Origin: Bidens hawaiensis
Taxonomy: Eukaryota > Streptophyta > Magnoliopsida > Asterales > Asteraceae
Length of the DNA: 64,000 nucleotides
Direction: 5' to 3'
Assembly: GCA_021521415.1 (NCBI GenBank)
Contig: JAIQDT010000232.1
Span: 2,228,189-2,292,188, forward strand
The notes under the pieces were generated by a model. The model was given only the letters and a program-made list of their open reading frames with translations, made no database searches and was not told the DNA's origin. This document shows, in pieces, positions 31,641 through 43,614 of the stretch (position 1 is the stretch's first letter; each line of letters opens with the position of its first letter). The position numbers and the translations under genes are program-made.

Positions 31641-33345
31641 GTGAGCGACGATACAAAGATTTCCCACCATTTCATATACATTTGCAAATTTAAATATGCG
31701 GGTTAATCCGTAAAACCACTCCCAATCCACATCTTAACAATTGATGTACTTCCTGGTAATCATCACGTGGACGTGGCGGCGCGGTCTTTCTTCCTATTCT
31801 TATATTGTGGGTCAAATATACACAATTCGCCTAACAATTCATTTAGTTTTATCCATTATCAGGTTAACCATACCAAAATAGAGTTGCATAATGTCTCTAT
31901 TTTAACTTAAAAGACAAATTCGTTATTCATGTTATTCTTAGTTTTTATGTTAATTTAAATCGGTGGTTTGGGTGTTCATATTTAGGTCAATGGTTATATA
32001 TGTAATCCAATTTTTTCACATATATCATGTACAATATGTGTAAATAAGTTTATGTTAGATACCATCAAATTCGTATTTATATATGCACATCTTAACTTAT
32101 CTTTGAAATTTTGAGTTGTATAATTTTTGTTTTTAAGTTTGACTTTGTTAACATCATCATTGGTATAATTAAGAACTAATTTAATGTCAGAGAGTTACTA
32201 GTTTGATAACAAAAATCAACATATGGATGGAACTACTTATGATTGGAATTAGTTCAGTCGAAATTAGTTGTTTAAAGAGAGTATCGAGTTGGCTCGGGTT
32301 AAAATGGGTAATCAACATACTGACTTTAGGTCGAAACATGTTATTTTAAATTGCTATATTTTCTAACTTAAAGGACAAATTACTCAAAAAAAAATGTTCT
32401 GGTAAATGAGTTTTTTTTTTTTTTGGTAAAATGAGTTTGGGTCAAAACATGTTATGATCAGAATGAGTTCAGGACAAAACATGTTGTCTGAGTCAACCTG
32501 TTGCTATAAATGACCTAATATCAACAAACATCAAGGATTGCAAACAGATCAAAATATGAGTTAGCTATCGATGAATTAAAGTCTTAAGGTAAAAATAATC
32601 ATTTGTTTGACTTTGAAGGAAGTTAAAATGGAAGCATTGTATTGCAGGGGAAAATATATAATATCTAATATTTCTATCAAAATTTTAAAGTTACTGTAAA
32701 TCGGGAAGGACTATTTGGTAATAACAATGACTATGATTTGTCTGGTCAAAGCCAGCCAAGTAAACAGTCTAATGGTGCACATAATAAATTTAGAAACTTC
32801 GTAGGCAGTAAATTTAGAAACTTCGTAGGCATTTTTTCTTTCCACTTTAAATGCAGTAAATTTAGAAACTTCGTAGGCATTTTTTCTTTCCAGTTTTGAT
32901 GAATCAGTTCTTCCCCAAATTTACATCGAAAATTCGTCACGCTTACACTTTTGATTGAAATTCTCCTTAGAACTCTTCTTTGTGCAAGCGTAATTAGCTT
33001 TCAATTTGTTGTTCTATAGATTCTAACCTAAATACTCAATTTGGGTGTGTTTGGGTACACATTTTAATACTGATAATGCGATTAGTGTGTTTGGATTGTT
33101 ACATCTTCAGTTTTTTATTGGACAAGTTGCACATGTTTTGCTTATTATGATTTTCTTTTCTTACCAAACGGGGCTGCGTTTTTTTAACGGTTACACAATT
33201 ATCAATTTTTTTTGGCATTGTTCACCTTGTACCATCAAGTCGAAACAGGTTGTTTTAAAATAATATCTTTAGCATCAGCTGCAAGTTCTAAAGCTATAGA
33301 TGTTCTGTTTCATTTTTTAATTTAATAATAAAAAATCTATATAAA

Positions 33346-33373
33346 CCCGCGTAACAAGCGGGCTAAAAGCTAG
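33346..33373 (+). terminator. Helitron 3' hairpin and CTAG end
   Basis: A five-base GC stem with a seven-base loop is followed by CTAAAAG and CTAG. This is the structure that marks the end of rolling-circle transposition. Confidence 0.85.
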
Positions 33374-33868
33374 TGATAATATATATATATATATATCCAT
33401 AAACTGCCTTCTCTTCCAAGATTTATTATTCTTTCACCGTCTTGTTTGTTTTGCTAATGGGCTCGCAGCTCGTGCTACTGGGCTACGAATATGAATTGAT
33501 TCCAATTAGTGGTTACCTAAGCCCCATGCAACTTATTATGTCCACACAAATTATATAACGTAGGAACATATACTCATATTTTCAATTTTTATTTTCATAA
33601 CCAAATTAAATGATTTTATCATTAAAAAATAATAGACCTGACATGTCTTAATTTAAATGTAAAACAATAATCATAATAATTCAGTTTGGCTATTCACTTG
33701 TTGGTCTCAAGTTTAGTAAAAATACTCAATGTTTGCTCATAATCTCTAAAAAGCAATAAGCTCACATATGAACCACTTAATAATAATATTCAATAAAAAT
33801 ATGACTCAAAAGTAACTAAAAGTATAGGAAATATGAATAATAATATGCATATAATTTAGACCACATTA

Positions 33869-35383
33869 AATATCCCCACACTTAAACATTTTTCGTCCCT
33901 GAAAAATATATTTTGCAATGGAATCAGAATTCAAGATCGATATTAAAACATATAGGTTATCTTTTAAGCACAGATAAACGCAAAACCGCGATTGCCGATA
34001 TTGTTGTCCATTTAAACCCAGCCACCAGCTTATGAAGCCCCCAATTGCATTAAGCGCTTTAAGTTCAAAAACCACAGCTACACCTACCCCATCTCAGACA
34101 GAGAGAGCTAAAAAACTAGAGTCAAAGCAGAATGGTTTGACAAATCACCATAAGCCTAGCACTTGTTGATGGTACTAAGTAGATGCACTCGATGAAATTT
34201 GATGGATGAATGGTCATGTGGAGGCCGTACGAGCAAACCCTAAATATAATTGGACTTTGTCCTATATATTCCCTAAAAATATTTATTGACTAAAAACCTT
34301 CGAGCCTCAATAGTGTATCCTCAGAGTCATTATCCCACTGGTAACACGTAAACTCTAAGTCTCGTCTAGTATGTGCATCTTTGGCCTCTTTTTCTATTTT
34401 TGAGAATGCTTCTTTGGCATTTTTCATTACATAACTTTCTCATGGTCATTTGCTTTTCAGACCAATTTTTGGAATACTCATAACTTTCATAACATACTTT
34501 TTTTTTTAATCATTTTTTTCTCTTTTATTTTTCTTTTTTTATATCACCCTAAAATATATAACTATTTCTAAGCTCGTAAAAATATGGACATGTGGTGGTG
34601 TGATGGTTTGAGTGCATCTAAGTCTTACCATCTCAAAGTTTTTAGATTATGGTAATCCTCCCTAAGCATCGAAATTCGGACTCACCGTTTTTCAAATTAT
34701 TATATATATATATATAAAATTTTCTAAAGAGAACTATCAAAAACTAGTTGGGCCTACCGACACATCCCAAGTTTAGTGCGTTATATTTTATTTAATCTCA
34801 TATATAATAGTAGTTTTAAAAACTAATATCAAATTTTTCTATCATTTTCTATTATTTGCAAAAATTTTCAGTAAATATTTGGGACATTTTTTTTGAATAT
34901 TTTTTTAAACTTTGTTTTATTATTATTATTTTTTTAAATTTTTTTTAAGACAAAAAACGTCAGTCCCATCCCAACATTTAAATGTCACATTGTTCTCAAT
35001 GAGACAGGAAAAAGAAAAAAATTAAAGCAAATTTAAATATTAGTAAAGTGGAACAAACTCCCCTGGTATATATGACTATATTGCCTCGCGAGTCGTGTCC
35101 CATGCCCTCCAATTCGAACGAAAACCTCATACTCCAGTGCTCTCTACCAAGCTATCACTTACGAACGAACGCGACAATCAATCAACAAATGACCTCCCCA
35201 CACTTGAATCAAACCATGTATCATCAAACTTCCACAAGCAACCTGAAAGCAAACCAAGAAACAGCCAGCACAAGAAAACAAGAAAAACCCAAAAACAAAA
35301 ACAAAACAAACATATTGCCGGGTTGCCTCCCGGAAAGCGCTAAGTTTACAGTAGAGTCTTTAGCCAGACTCGCTCCCGAAATC
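33869..35383 (-). other. Element D 3' noncoding region and polypurine tract
   Basis: Minus-strand GTGTGGGGA at about 33873-33882 abuts the 3' LTR and is the plus-strand primer. The rest is AT-rich noncoding DNA with poly-T runs (about 34498-34530 and 34920-34950). The phrase GGGTTGCCTCCCGGAAAGCG (about 35323-35340) is a word I associate with Tat-type plant elements, which is recall only. No gene is seen. Confidence 0.7.
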
Positions 35384-36295
35384 TCAATCAAGAGGCTTTT
35401 CTTTTATCCAACCCCGGTCTAACCTGTTTAATTCCACCCGTCCAATATATTTAAACAAATAGCACATAGTGAAACTAAAAAGCATTTTAAAACATTCAAA
35501 CGGGTCGGACCACCAATACTTAAACTTACCTGGACCAAACCTAATACGTGACATATAATGAGGAAAATGGTTATTTTTGCATTTTAGTGTTGTCCTATAA
35601 TTCTTAATGTACCATTTTTGAACCCTCAAAATGTGCTGATCCAAGCACTTTCGCACCCTCTTCTGTGGCTTTACCGATTTCGGTAACGATCCACTATCTA
35701 GTTCCTCCACAGATCTGCTAACATTCCTACGACGTGGAAACTCAACTACCACCATATTATGATCCTCCTCTGTTGCCACTTCCTCTTACTTTTCTTCTTC
35801 TGTTGATGTTTTGATCTCCATTGTTGGCTTCCCCATGATTAGTGTTTCTAAATATATAAGATCGCCAACAGGGTCAAATTCTGCATGTTCGTAAAAAACT
35901 GGTAAACCCACCAATTCATCACCAAACTCATCCTCCCAAGATGGTACATGCTCCTTCTCTTCGTCATCTTCCATCTGGTCAAGTGGCTCCTCAACGGCAT
36001 CTTCTCTCAACTCCGTGTAACCAGGTAGCTCCAACTCCATCTCCTTTATCACGCTCTCATTATCATTATTCCAGAAGTCATCATCTGTTTCATAGAAGGC
36101 TTCCTGCACCTTGTTAGAAAAACTCTCATTTTGAATTCTAGCACTTATCTAGTCTAACCTAGCTTCGATTTCTTCCATCCTATGGAGTCTTTCTCTTTCG
36201 ATCAACTTATCAAGCCTGACTTCCAATTCCTTAATCTTTTGGAATCTTTCACGTTCCTCTTGTTCGCTCTTTCCAACATCATCTCTTTCCAACAT
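35384..36295 (-). pseudogene. Element D internal ORF, unknown protein
   Basis: One frame runs from ATG 36295 to a stop at 35384 (about 304 codons) and is broken by TAG near 36149 and TAA at 35783-35788. The N-terminus is a strongly charged heptad-like coiled coil (EEREFQ/KELEVRLDKLIERERL type). The centre is acidic (EEPLDQMEDDEEKEHVPSWEDEF, split). The C-terminal part is basic then aromatic (PHYMSRIRFGPGKFKYWW, then a hydrophobic run ending RVELNRLDRGW). It has no gag zinc knuckle, protease or RT motif. It may be a gag-derived or accessory product of a non-autonomous element. It is the only coding sequence in D. Confidence 0.65.
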
Positions 36296-36504
36296 CTTCG
36301 ATATAAAATACTCCTAAACTGTCTCGATCTATTAAACATATTAACTAGACTCGATAAAATAAAACACAAACTAAATGATCCTAAACACGACTAGACGCGC
36401 TTAATCTAAGACACGAACTCACAAGACACACCACAACTCAAGACACAAAAAGACCAATTAATCAATTAAGTTCTATCAAAGCTAGTTTCGCTATCGCCTA
36501 AGTA

Positions 36505-36528
36505 TCCCCAGCAAAGGCGGAAAAAACG
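36505..36528 (-). other. Primer-binding region of element D (degraded Tat-type)
   Basis: Next to the 5' LTR the minus strand reads TTTTTTCCGCC then TTTGCTGGGGATAC. It resembles the TGGCGCCGTTGCCGGGGA-type site of Tat/Athila elements with several changes. A clearer version lies at 63717-63750. Confidence 0.55.
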
Positions 36529-37905
36529 TGATGCGCAAAACACGGTCTATTAAAACCTAACCTAACTTAGACACTCTAGTTTTAAATTTATAAATCTAGA
36601 CTCTTCTAATGCTAGAACACTAGACAGACAAGTGTACCTGTCGGTTGTAGTAAAGCCTATTGAAGTCCGGATATCGAACCCACGAGACACTAGCGACACC
36701 TAAACTACACTCTGACTAATAACTTAAGTAAATTGATTTAATTGATTTTTGTGTTTTTTTATTAAATATAAAATAAACAGTACTTACTCTAAAACTAGAC
36801 ACGGACAAATAGAACTAGAACTCAAATTAGGGAAACAACTACCTAGGCAATGAATCCTACTAGTTAACTCGTAAACTCTCAGAATTGGATTTATGATTGG
36901 TACCGTATTCTAAAAATATGAAATTTAAGGAATAACTAAAGTACGCTAGATCTCCTCCCGGTCTCACCAACAATACCTAAGAACCTTAAATACCATGTAA
37001 GCTCAACGGTTTAATGGTTCGGATCACCTCCCGGTCTCACCTTACCTAACTATGCTAAGGTACCCAAAGATTAAATCACCTCTCGGTCTCTCTAATCACA
37101 ATATACCATATGGCGTAAAGGGGTATTCTTATTAAATGCAGTTATAATTTGTATCTGTAAGAATCTAAAGGAATCTAGGGCAACTCACTCCCGTGCAATC
37201 ACTACCCAAACCCGCAAAGGACCAAAACAGGCGACACTTAATTACCTCCTGGTCTCTCAAGTGACAGAATATAAGGTATCTTTAAACTCTCAAATTCCGT
37301 TCCTATGGAATACGTTAACAATAAACCATAAACTAGTTACAAACACATAGTAAGTAACCTAATATGTATCCATACATGAAAGACGTTCACAAAGACGCAT
37401 ATGGAACAAAAACTGATAATAAATAAATACCGAATACGCATATGCCTCACAAGCAAATAAAATAAAAACTTTACTAAAGCATGAACCAATCAATAATTAA
37501 TCCAAAACCAAAAGTAAAACGAGTCTAAAAAAGTATTAATCCAAACCCAGGCAGTTAACAATTTAGCCAATCATAATTACGAATGAAACAAAGATAAAAT
37601 ATATATTGCAGTTCATCGTAAAAAGAAATAAATATGATTGAGTTACTAGTCTGCTTAAATTAATTGAGCTGCCTGCTTGCTTGAATAATTAACTTTTGGC
37701 GTGAGACTTTTTGACGTGTGTGCGAGCTTGACGTGCTAGGCTGCTTGATTATTTGGCCGTGACTTTGACGTGTGTGGCTACTTCAACTTTATTATTCTTC
37801 TTCTTTTGATTTATTGCCCAGATGGGGTAGGGTGGCCCCTCCCAATCAGCCGTTCACACCTCTCAAAACCAATATGTTATGTGCCTCCCCAGCTTAATGT
37901 AGGGT

Positions 37906-37957
<52 letters not shown>

Positions 37958-38420
37958 CTGCCTTCTCTTCTAAGATTTATTATTCTTTCACCGTCTTGTT
38001 TGTTTTGTTAATGGGCTCGCACCTCGTGCTACTGGGCTGTGAATATGAATTGATTCCAATTGGTGGTCACCTAAGCCCCATGCAACTTATTATGTCCACA
38101 CAAATTATATAACGTAGGAACATATACTCATATTTTCAATTTTTATTTTCATAACCAAATTAAATGATTTTATCATTAAAAATAATAGACATGACATGTC
38201 TTAATTTAAATGTAAAACAATAATCATAATAATTCAGTTTGGCTATTCACTTGTTGGTCTCAAGTTTAGTAAAAATACTCCATGTTAGTCATAATCCCTA
38301 GAAAGTAATAAGCTCACATATGAATCACTTAATAATAATATTCAATAAAAACATGGCTCAAAAGTAACTAAAAGTATAGGAAATATGAATAATAATATGC
38401 ATATAATTTAGACCACGTCA
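36529..38420 (-). repeat. Element D 5' LTR (complete, 1,892 bp)
   Basis: TGATG...CGTCA ends. It has a (TA)n tract at about 37908-37953 in the place where the Helitron sits in the other LTR. It is highly similar to the left LTR with scattered substitutions. It has no credible ORF. Confidence 0.9.
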
Positions 38421-39534
38421 GTCCTCCACTAAGGCAATAGATGGACCCGCATATGTATCAAACAGAGGAGCATGCACACCAGAAACATCAACTACTGAGG
38501 CTTGAACTTCAGCAGGATCAACCGCATTCATATTAAAGAAACCTTGCCCTCCAAAGGCAACCTCAATATCAACCTGTTCCACGGGAGCTGCGACTGGGTC
38601 AACATTAGGAACTTCTTGTACCATGGTTGAATCACAGGAGGTGGTTGGGGAATATAGACTTGTGGCGGAGCAAGATCATTAAAAACATCATCTGGTGGAG
38701 CAACATAAGCAGGATTGATAAGATACCCAAACAAAGCGGTGTGCCTCGGACGCTGTTCAGCCTTGCTTCGTGCACTAGATGTCCTACACTATGCAAAAAT
38801 ACTCTTGTTTATACTTTCCAAATAAGAGATAGGGCGACGTTGTGGCAAATTGGGGGCGACATGATTAAGAATCATCTGTAAAAATCTGGGATACATTAAG
38901 AAACGTTCCCGTGCCACATCTTGTCTCTGACGATCAATCTGATAGAACACCATTTGACTGAAGCTATACGGTTTATTATAGGTCAATGCAGTCATTGCAG
39001 ACTGCATCGTTGCACCCATTCCATCTAATCCAGCCTTGCGACCAGACATGCACACAATCAACACGTGCATTAAGAAACACCACTGGTCTAAAAGAAATCC
39101 CTTTCTTCGTTGTGAATCTTCTAACGGACCGGAGTACCCATACGAAGAAAGGCTCCGTTTATGTAAATAGCTGAATACTCAGTAGGATCCTGAGTGGTTT
39201 CAACCCCGAACTGTAGAGATTCCCTAATCTGATTAGCTGAGAACTGCACCACTTGATTATTGACTGTTGCACGCATAACTGGAGGTTCAACACGACAGTC
39301 ATATTCAATTGTTCTCAAAAAGTCTTCAATATTTGGTAGAGAAATCGGCAGAGTCATGGTAATAGCATGAAAGATACGTGAACGAATGAGAAATGAGATG
39401 ATCTCATTAAAATCCTCAGCTCCACGACTATCCGGATCCAAAGTAACATACATGTTGTGACCCGGAAAGAACTGGCTCTTATCAACATCTCCTTTATCAC
39501 CACCTGTACCAACCGCACCTGCTATAGCAGCCAT
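38421..39534 (-). pseudogene. Element C ORF2, proximal part (N-terminal domain)
   Basis: It starts at ATG 39534 (MAAIAGAVGTGGDKGD), two bases after a conserved splice acceptor. It keeps FFPGHNMYVTLDP, VMRATVNNQVVQF, the GRKAGLDGMGATMQSAMTAL stretch and MYPRFLQMIL, but has a frameshift near 39120-39135, a lost tract near 38790 and another shift near 38625. The frame then meets element D at 38420. The same residues of the N-terminal domain survive in A, B and C, marking its conserved core. Confidence 0.9.
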
Positions 39535-39536
39535 AT

Positions 39537-41401
39537 CTGCAAAACAAATGAGCTAAGTTAGACATATGTTGAACTCAATTTGTAACTTCACTTAGTATGT
39601 AAGTAGCGAAGTTAGAGTATCAGCGTAGATGTGGACAATAGAAGTTATGCAGCGAAGTTATCGCTTAAGGGAAGTTAGGAATAACTTCGCTGTGTATTAA
39701 CTTCGCCACAAGAGCAGTGCGGAATCCAGAACCTTGTCAGTTGTAAACATGAACAATCAGAGATCAAAAATAGGTATAGGTAGGTGCGATTAAGGCCTCG
39801 AAGGTCTGAATATTACCACACATTCAATAACCTAAGTTTATTTTCGAGTTTCAGGTTTATACTAGAAAACCGATTAAAACCATCCACTATTGATCAGATT
39901 AACAATCAAGACTAGTAAATTATGACTCGATAGAAGTCAACCAACCTTATTAGGAGACAAAAATCAGATGACAAGAAGGAAGATTCAGAGCACAAGTTCG
40001 CCGAGGGTTTAAGAAAATATGGTTTGACCAAATTTGACCTATGTCTGCCTTTTATATTTTGAGAAAAACCTAGGGGCAAAGTTATACTAACTTCGCCAGG
40101 TGGATAACTTCGCCACAGCGAATTTAATTTTAGAAAAAAACGATAAAAAACGAGTAACCACGATTATATTAATAAAATAAAGATAAAACATATAAAGTAA
40201 TATAAACGGAAGTAATAATACTAAATAGATGGGATCAAATTTCAGTCTTTTTGAATACCCTGCATGTTTAAGAAAAGATCCGAACAGGAATCATACTGAT
40301 TAAGAGGCTGTCACAAGGATTCATGTTCAGCGTTATTATGACATAGAGAAACAGGTTGCAGGCATGTATAAAACTTAGCATGGTTTTTATTGCTTATGTG
40401 ATACGGATTATGTTCAATTAGGTTCAAAATTAGATGGACATCACTTAAGGAATTGCGATGTCTCCTATCAATTCTCAAGGCGTATTTGGCTTTCCCAGAT
40501 CACCCTGACTTGACTTTGACCCGTAGTGTCTGATCAAACCATGTACATCTGAGTCGGCTTTAAAATCCTTTTACTTAGCTTTCACAAGACTCAGTTGATG
40601 CCTCATCCATGTTGTTTTGGACTAGATGAATTTCAAAAGCAATAAGACATAATACATTTTCATCATTTTTTTTTATTTTTTTAAAAGAACCATAACGAAC
40701 ACCTGCAAGTCCTGAATCTGGATCACTGCAGAAAGATAACACAATAATCCCGGGAGTCAAGACACTCACGGGCTCGTGTATGACTGGGTAATCACTTTTC
40801 TGCCTATCATTCGGAGAGATATATGTGGAGACATGCACATTTCAAAATGACTCTCCACAGTAAATCGAGCAAGTTTAATTTGTATCACTTCTACTTTTAT
40901 GCACCATGGAAAGCTACCGTACCAAACAATGACAGTTCTAAAGTCTTTTAAGCCTAATAACTTTTACCCGTTAGGCACACAAAATCAGTTCATCTATCAC
41001 TTTTCAAAGGTTGGATCAATTTTCAATTTAACACCGGTTTTGAAGCTTCGTGAGAAGCTATAGACTGAAAAATATATCATTTCCCAAAAACAAATTTTAT
41101 ATTCAGACGCCCCGATCATTTGTAAGTCTTCAGGTAAATGGCTATCCTAAAAATCCAGTGGAGTAGTAGGACCAACCACATATGAATATGTGTCCCTCCA
41201 ACTAAGTATAACCGACATAATTTTCAGCGAAAGAATAAAAACTCATCATAAACTGCCCCAGTTGCCTTCAATTATCTTTGAGTCTACAAGCAGATGCAAG
41301 GACCAAACATATTCAAGAATATTCCCTTCAAACTTAAGCTACCGACATAATTCTCAGCGATAGTGATGTTTTTTTTTTATAAAAACACAAAAAGAACATG
41401 G
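39537..41401 (-). other. Element C pol-ORF2 spacer
   Basis: It is shorter than in A and B but keeps the same blocks: GGATAGCC-type modules (about 41130-41240), the GTGATCCAGATTC block (about 40715-40735), GGGAAAGCCAAATACG (about 40485-40500), the GATCCGAACAGGAATCATAC block (about 40277-40297) and sparse GCGAAGTT units (about 39605-39720 and 40080-40130). It is noncoding. Confidence 0.8.
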
Positions 41402-43614
41402 TTACTCGGGATTGATCATCCCATTAAGTTCAATAAGGTTTTGAAAATGGGATCGGTCAAAAGCTTCTGTAAAAAGATCGGCAAAGTTATCCAGTGAATC
41501 AACCTTTTCAAGCAAGATTAATTTCTTCTCAGCACAATCCCATATGAAATTATGACGAATGTCAATATGTTTTGTTCAACTATGTTTAACGGGATTGTTA
41601 GTTATTGAGATAGCAACAGTGTTATCAATGCAAATAGGAGTTTGAGTGAAATTCAGACCATAATCTTGCATTTGTTGTTGTATCCATAAAACCTAGGTGC
41701 AGTAGTTTGATGCTTCCATGTATTCTGCTTCACAGGTGGATATGGCCACTAAAGTCTGCTTCTTGCATTGCCATGACACCAATCTTCCTCCTAGAAATTG
41801 ACAGCCACCCGTTGTTGACTTCCTGTTCTGATTGCATCCTCCATAGTCTGAGTCTGTGTATGCAACCGGATCCAGTTCTCCTCCTTTTGGATACCAGAGA
41901 CCCAATTTAGGCTTTCCTTTAAGATATCGCAAAATTCTCTTTACTCCTTTCATGTGCGACTCCTTTGGATTAGCCTGAAAATGAGCACAAAGAAAAACTA
42001 CAAACATAATGTCAAGTATAGAAGAAGTTAAATACATCAAAGAACCTATAATAGCCCGATACTGAGTGGGATCCTCATCTTCATCACTTTCGAAGTCAGC
42101 ACCTAGTTTGTGGTTGACACATATTGGAGTGTCAAATGGGGTGCTTTCTTCCATCTTAAAATGCTTAAGCACATCGTGAACATATTTAGTTTGATGAATG
42201 AACATGCCATCCTTCTTCTGATCTACCTGTAAACCCAAAAAGAAAGTTAATTCACCCATGGCGCTCATTTCAAACCTTTTCTTCATGACCACTTAAACTC
42301 CTGAAACATATAAATCTTTGAGGCTACGAAGATGATATCATCCACATAGACCTGGATGAGAAGAAAATCATTCCCATTTCGCTTTACAAATAGTTTACTG
42401 TCGATCTTCCTCTCACAAACCCATTTTCCAGCAAATAATCAGACAAAGTTGCGTACCAAGCTCGTGGAGCCTGATGTAGACCATATAATGCTTTACTGAG
42501 CTTGTACACATGATCCGGAAAGTCTGGATCAGGAAAACCTGGATGTTGCTCGACATATACCACTTCATCGACCTTGCCATTTAGGAACGCACTTTTAACA
42601 TCCAGCTGAAACACTTTCATCTTTTTGTGTGCAACAAATGCCAAGAAAAGTCGAATTGCCTCCAATCTTGCCACAGGAGCAAACACTTCATTGTAGTCAA
42701 TCCCTTTTTGTTGATTAAATCCTTTGACTACTAATCATGCCTTGTTACATCTAGTGGCTTTTCAACTAATTGCCATACTTCCATTTTGTCAAACTGAGCC
42801 AGTTCTTCCTGCATGGCTTCTACCAACGAGCTATCCTTTAATGCCATCTGATAGTTCTTTGGTTCAATCTGACTGATAAAATTAGGAATACAAGAACTCA
42901 TTCATAATACCAATGTCTTTAATGCTTGCATAAACACATGTGTTTTCTTCCAAGCTTCTTCTGGTTCGCACTCCATCGGAAGGATTACCGATCACATTCT
43001 CTAAGGGATGATCCTTGTGGATTCTGGTGGATTGAACAGGACCAACTTCTAAGTCTTCTCCAAGATTCGGAGAAACTTCATCTGAATTGTGTTGAGTGTG
43101 AAACGAATTGAAAAAGTCATCACCACTTGAGACAGTAGGAGTTACAACAGCACTTGACGTGGTAGACTGTTTTTCATTACACTGTGGACAATGCATAATG
43201 TCCTCTTCTTCATCGAATAGCATCTGAGTGTCTATCCTTTCTATAGTGTCTGCAAAATCTAAATAAGGTAAATTAAAAGATTTAAATAATTTATCATAGT
43301 CGAAAGCCTCTACTGGTCCCATGCTAGGCTTTGGTGGTTTGTAACTTGTAATGTCGGTTACAGACCACCTCAACCTTGTTGTTTGATAGATTAAATACTC
43401 TTCTGTTGGGTGACCCAACTACGTAGCCAACAAGAATACTTTCGTCAGCTTTCTCACCAAATTTTGAGTTAGTCTTTAATATCGAACATGGAAACCCAAA
43501 AGGTTCAAGACCTTTCAGATTTGGCTTTCTACCATGCATTAATTCATAACAAGTTTTATTTAATCTTTTAACAGTTAATACACGATTAAGGATATAGCAG
43601 GCTGTGGCAACAGC
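41402..43614 (-). pseudogene. pol: Element C pol, distal part (integrase tail, RT, RNase H)
   Basis: This is the part of pol left of element G, ending NLIELNGMINPE at 41402-41404. RNase H (TDSDYGGC, about 41840-41860), the MSAMGELTFFLGLQVDQ stretch and [14 protein letters not shown] (about 42580-42610) are recognisable. About 80 bp of the RT N-terminus are deleted near 42740-42750 compared with B, and there are frameshifts near 43380, 42890, 42410 and 42290. The target duplication acagc (43610-43614) marks the junction with G. Confidence 0.85.

Larger units (their letters stand above)
29051..33373 (+). mobile_element. Non-autonomous Helitron, 4.3 kb, carrying a captured FIP1 fragment
   Basis: It begins TCTATAATATATATAAACGA and ends GCTAG, lying between A (29050) and T (33374) with no target duplication. 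A 3' hairpin (stem CCCGC 33346-33350 with GCGGG 33358-33362, loop GTAACAA) sits seven bases before the terminal CTAG. These are the defining Helitron features. The empty site is seen in element D's other LTR, where ATAATAT continues uninterrupted. It encodes no Rep/helicase. Contents: an exon-like segment of unknown origin at 29584-29655 (ATG to an AG|GTAAAT donor), a FIP1-like gene fragment (about 30659-31640), and a short tandem repeat at about 32780-32900. Confidence 0.9.
27666..33868 (-). repeat. Element D 3' LTR (interrupted by a Helitron)
   Basis: 27666-29050 and 33374-33868 together (1,880 bp) match the right LTR. The segment between them is the Helitron. The terminal base pattern is changed here (CATTA instead of CGTCA at the right end). 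It includes the block CAAGTGTACCTATCGATTGT at about 27770, shared with the LTR at the window's right edge, and repeated CTCCCGGTCTC words at about 28090-28400. Confidence 0.85.
27666..38420 (-). mobile_element. Element D: non-autonomous Tat/Athila-like LTR retrotransposon
   Basis: A direct repeat of about 1.9 kb (27666-33868 less the Helitron; 36529-38420) bounds a 2,660-bp internal region. Ends are TGATG...CGTCA, and the target duplication gtcct is present at 27661-27665 and 38421-38425. On the minus strand a GTGTGGGGA polypurine tract abuts the left (3') LTR, and a GGCGCC-type site degraded to CCGCCTTTGCTGGGGATAC abuts the right (5') LTR, both typical of the Tat/Athila branch of Ty3/gypsy. 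The interior encodes no protease, RT or integrase, only one small ORF of unknown function, so D depended on an autonomous partner. Its insertion splits C's ORF2. Confidence 0.85.

Noticed and set aside
33376..33396. (TA)n beside the Helitron as a target-site duplication
   Set aside because: Helitrons make no duplication, and the TA run is part of D's LTR, as shown by the other copy.
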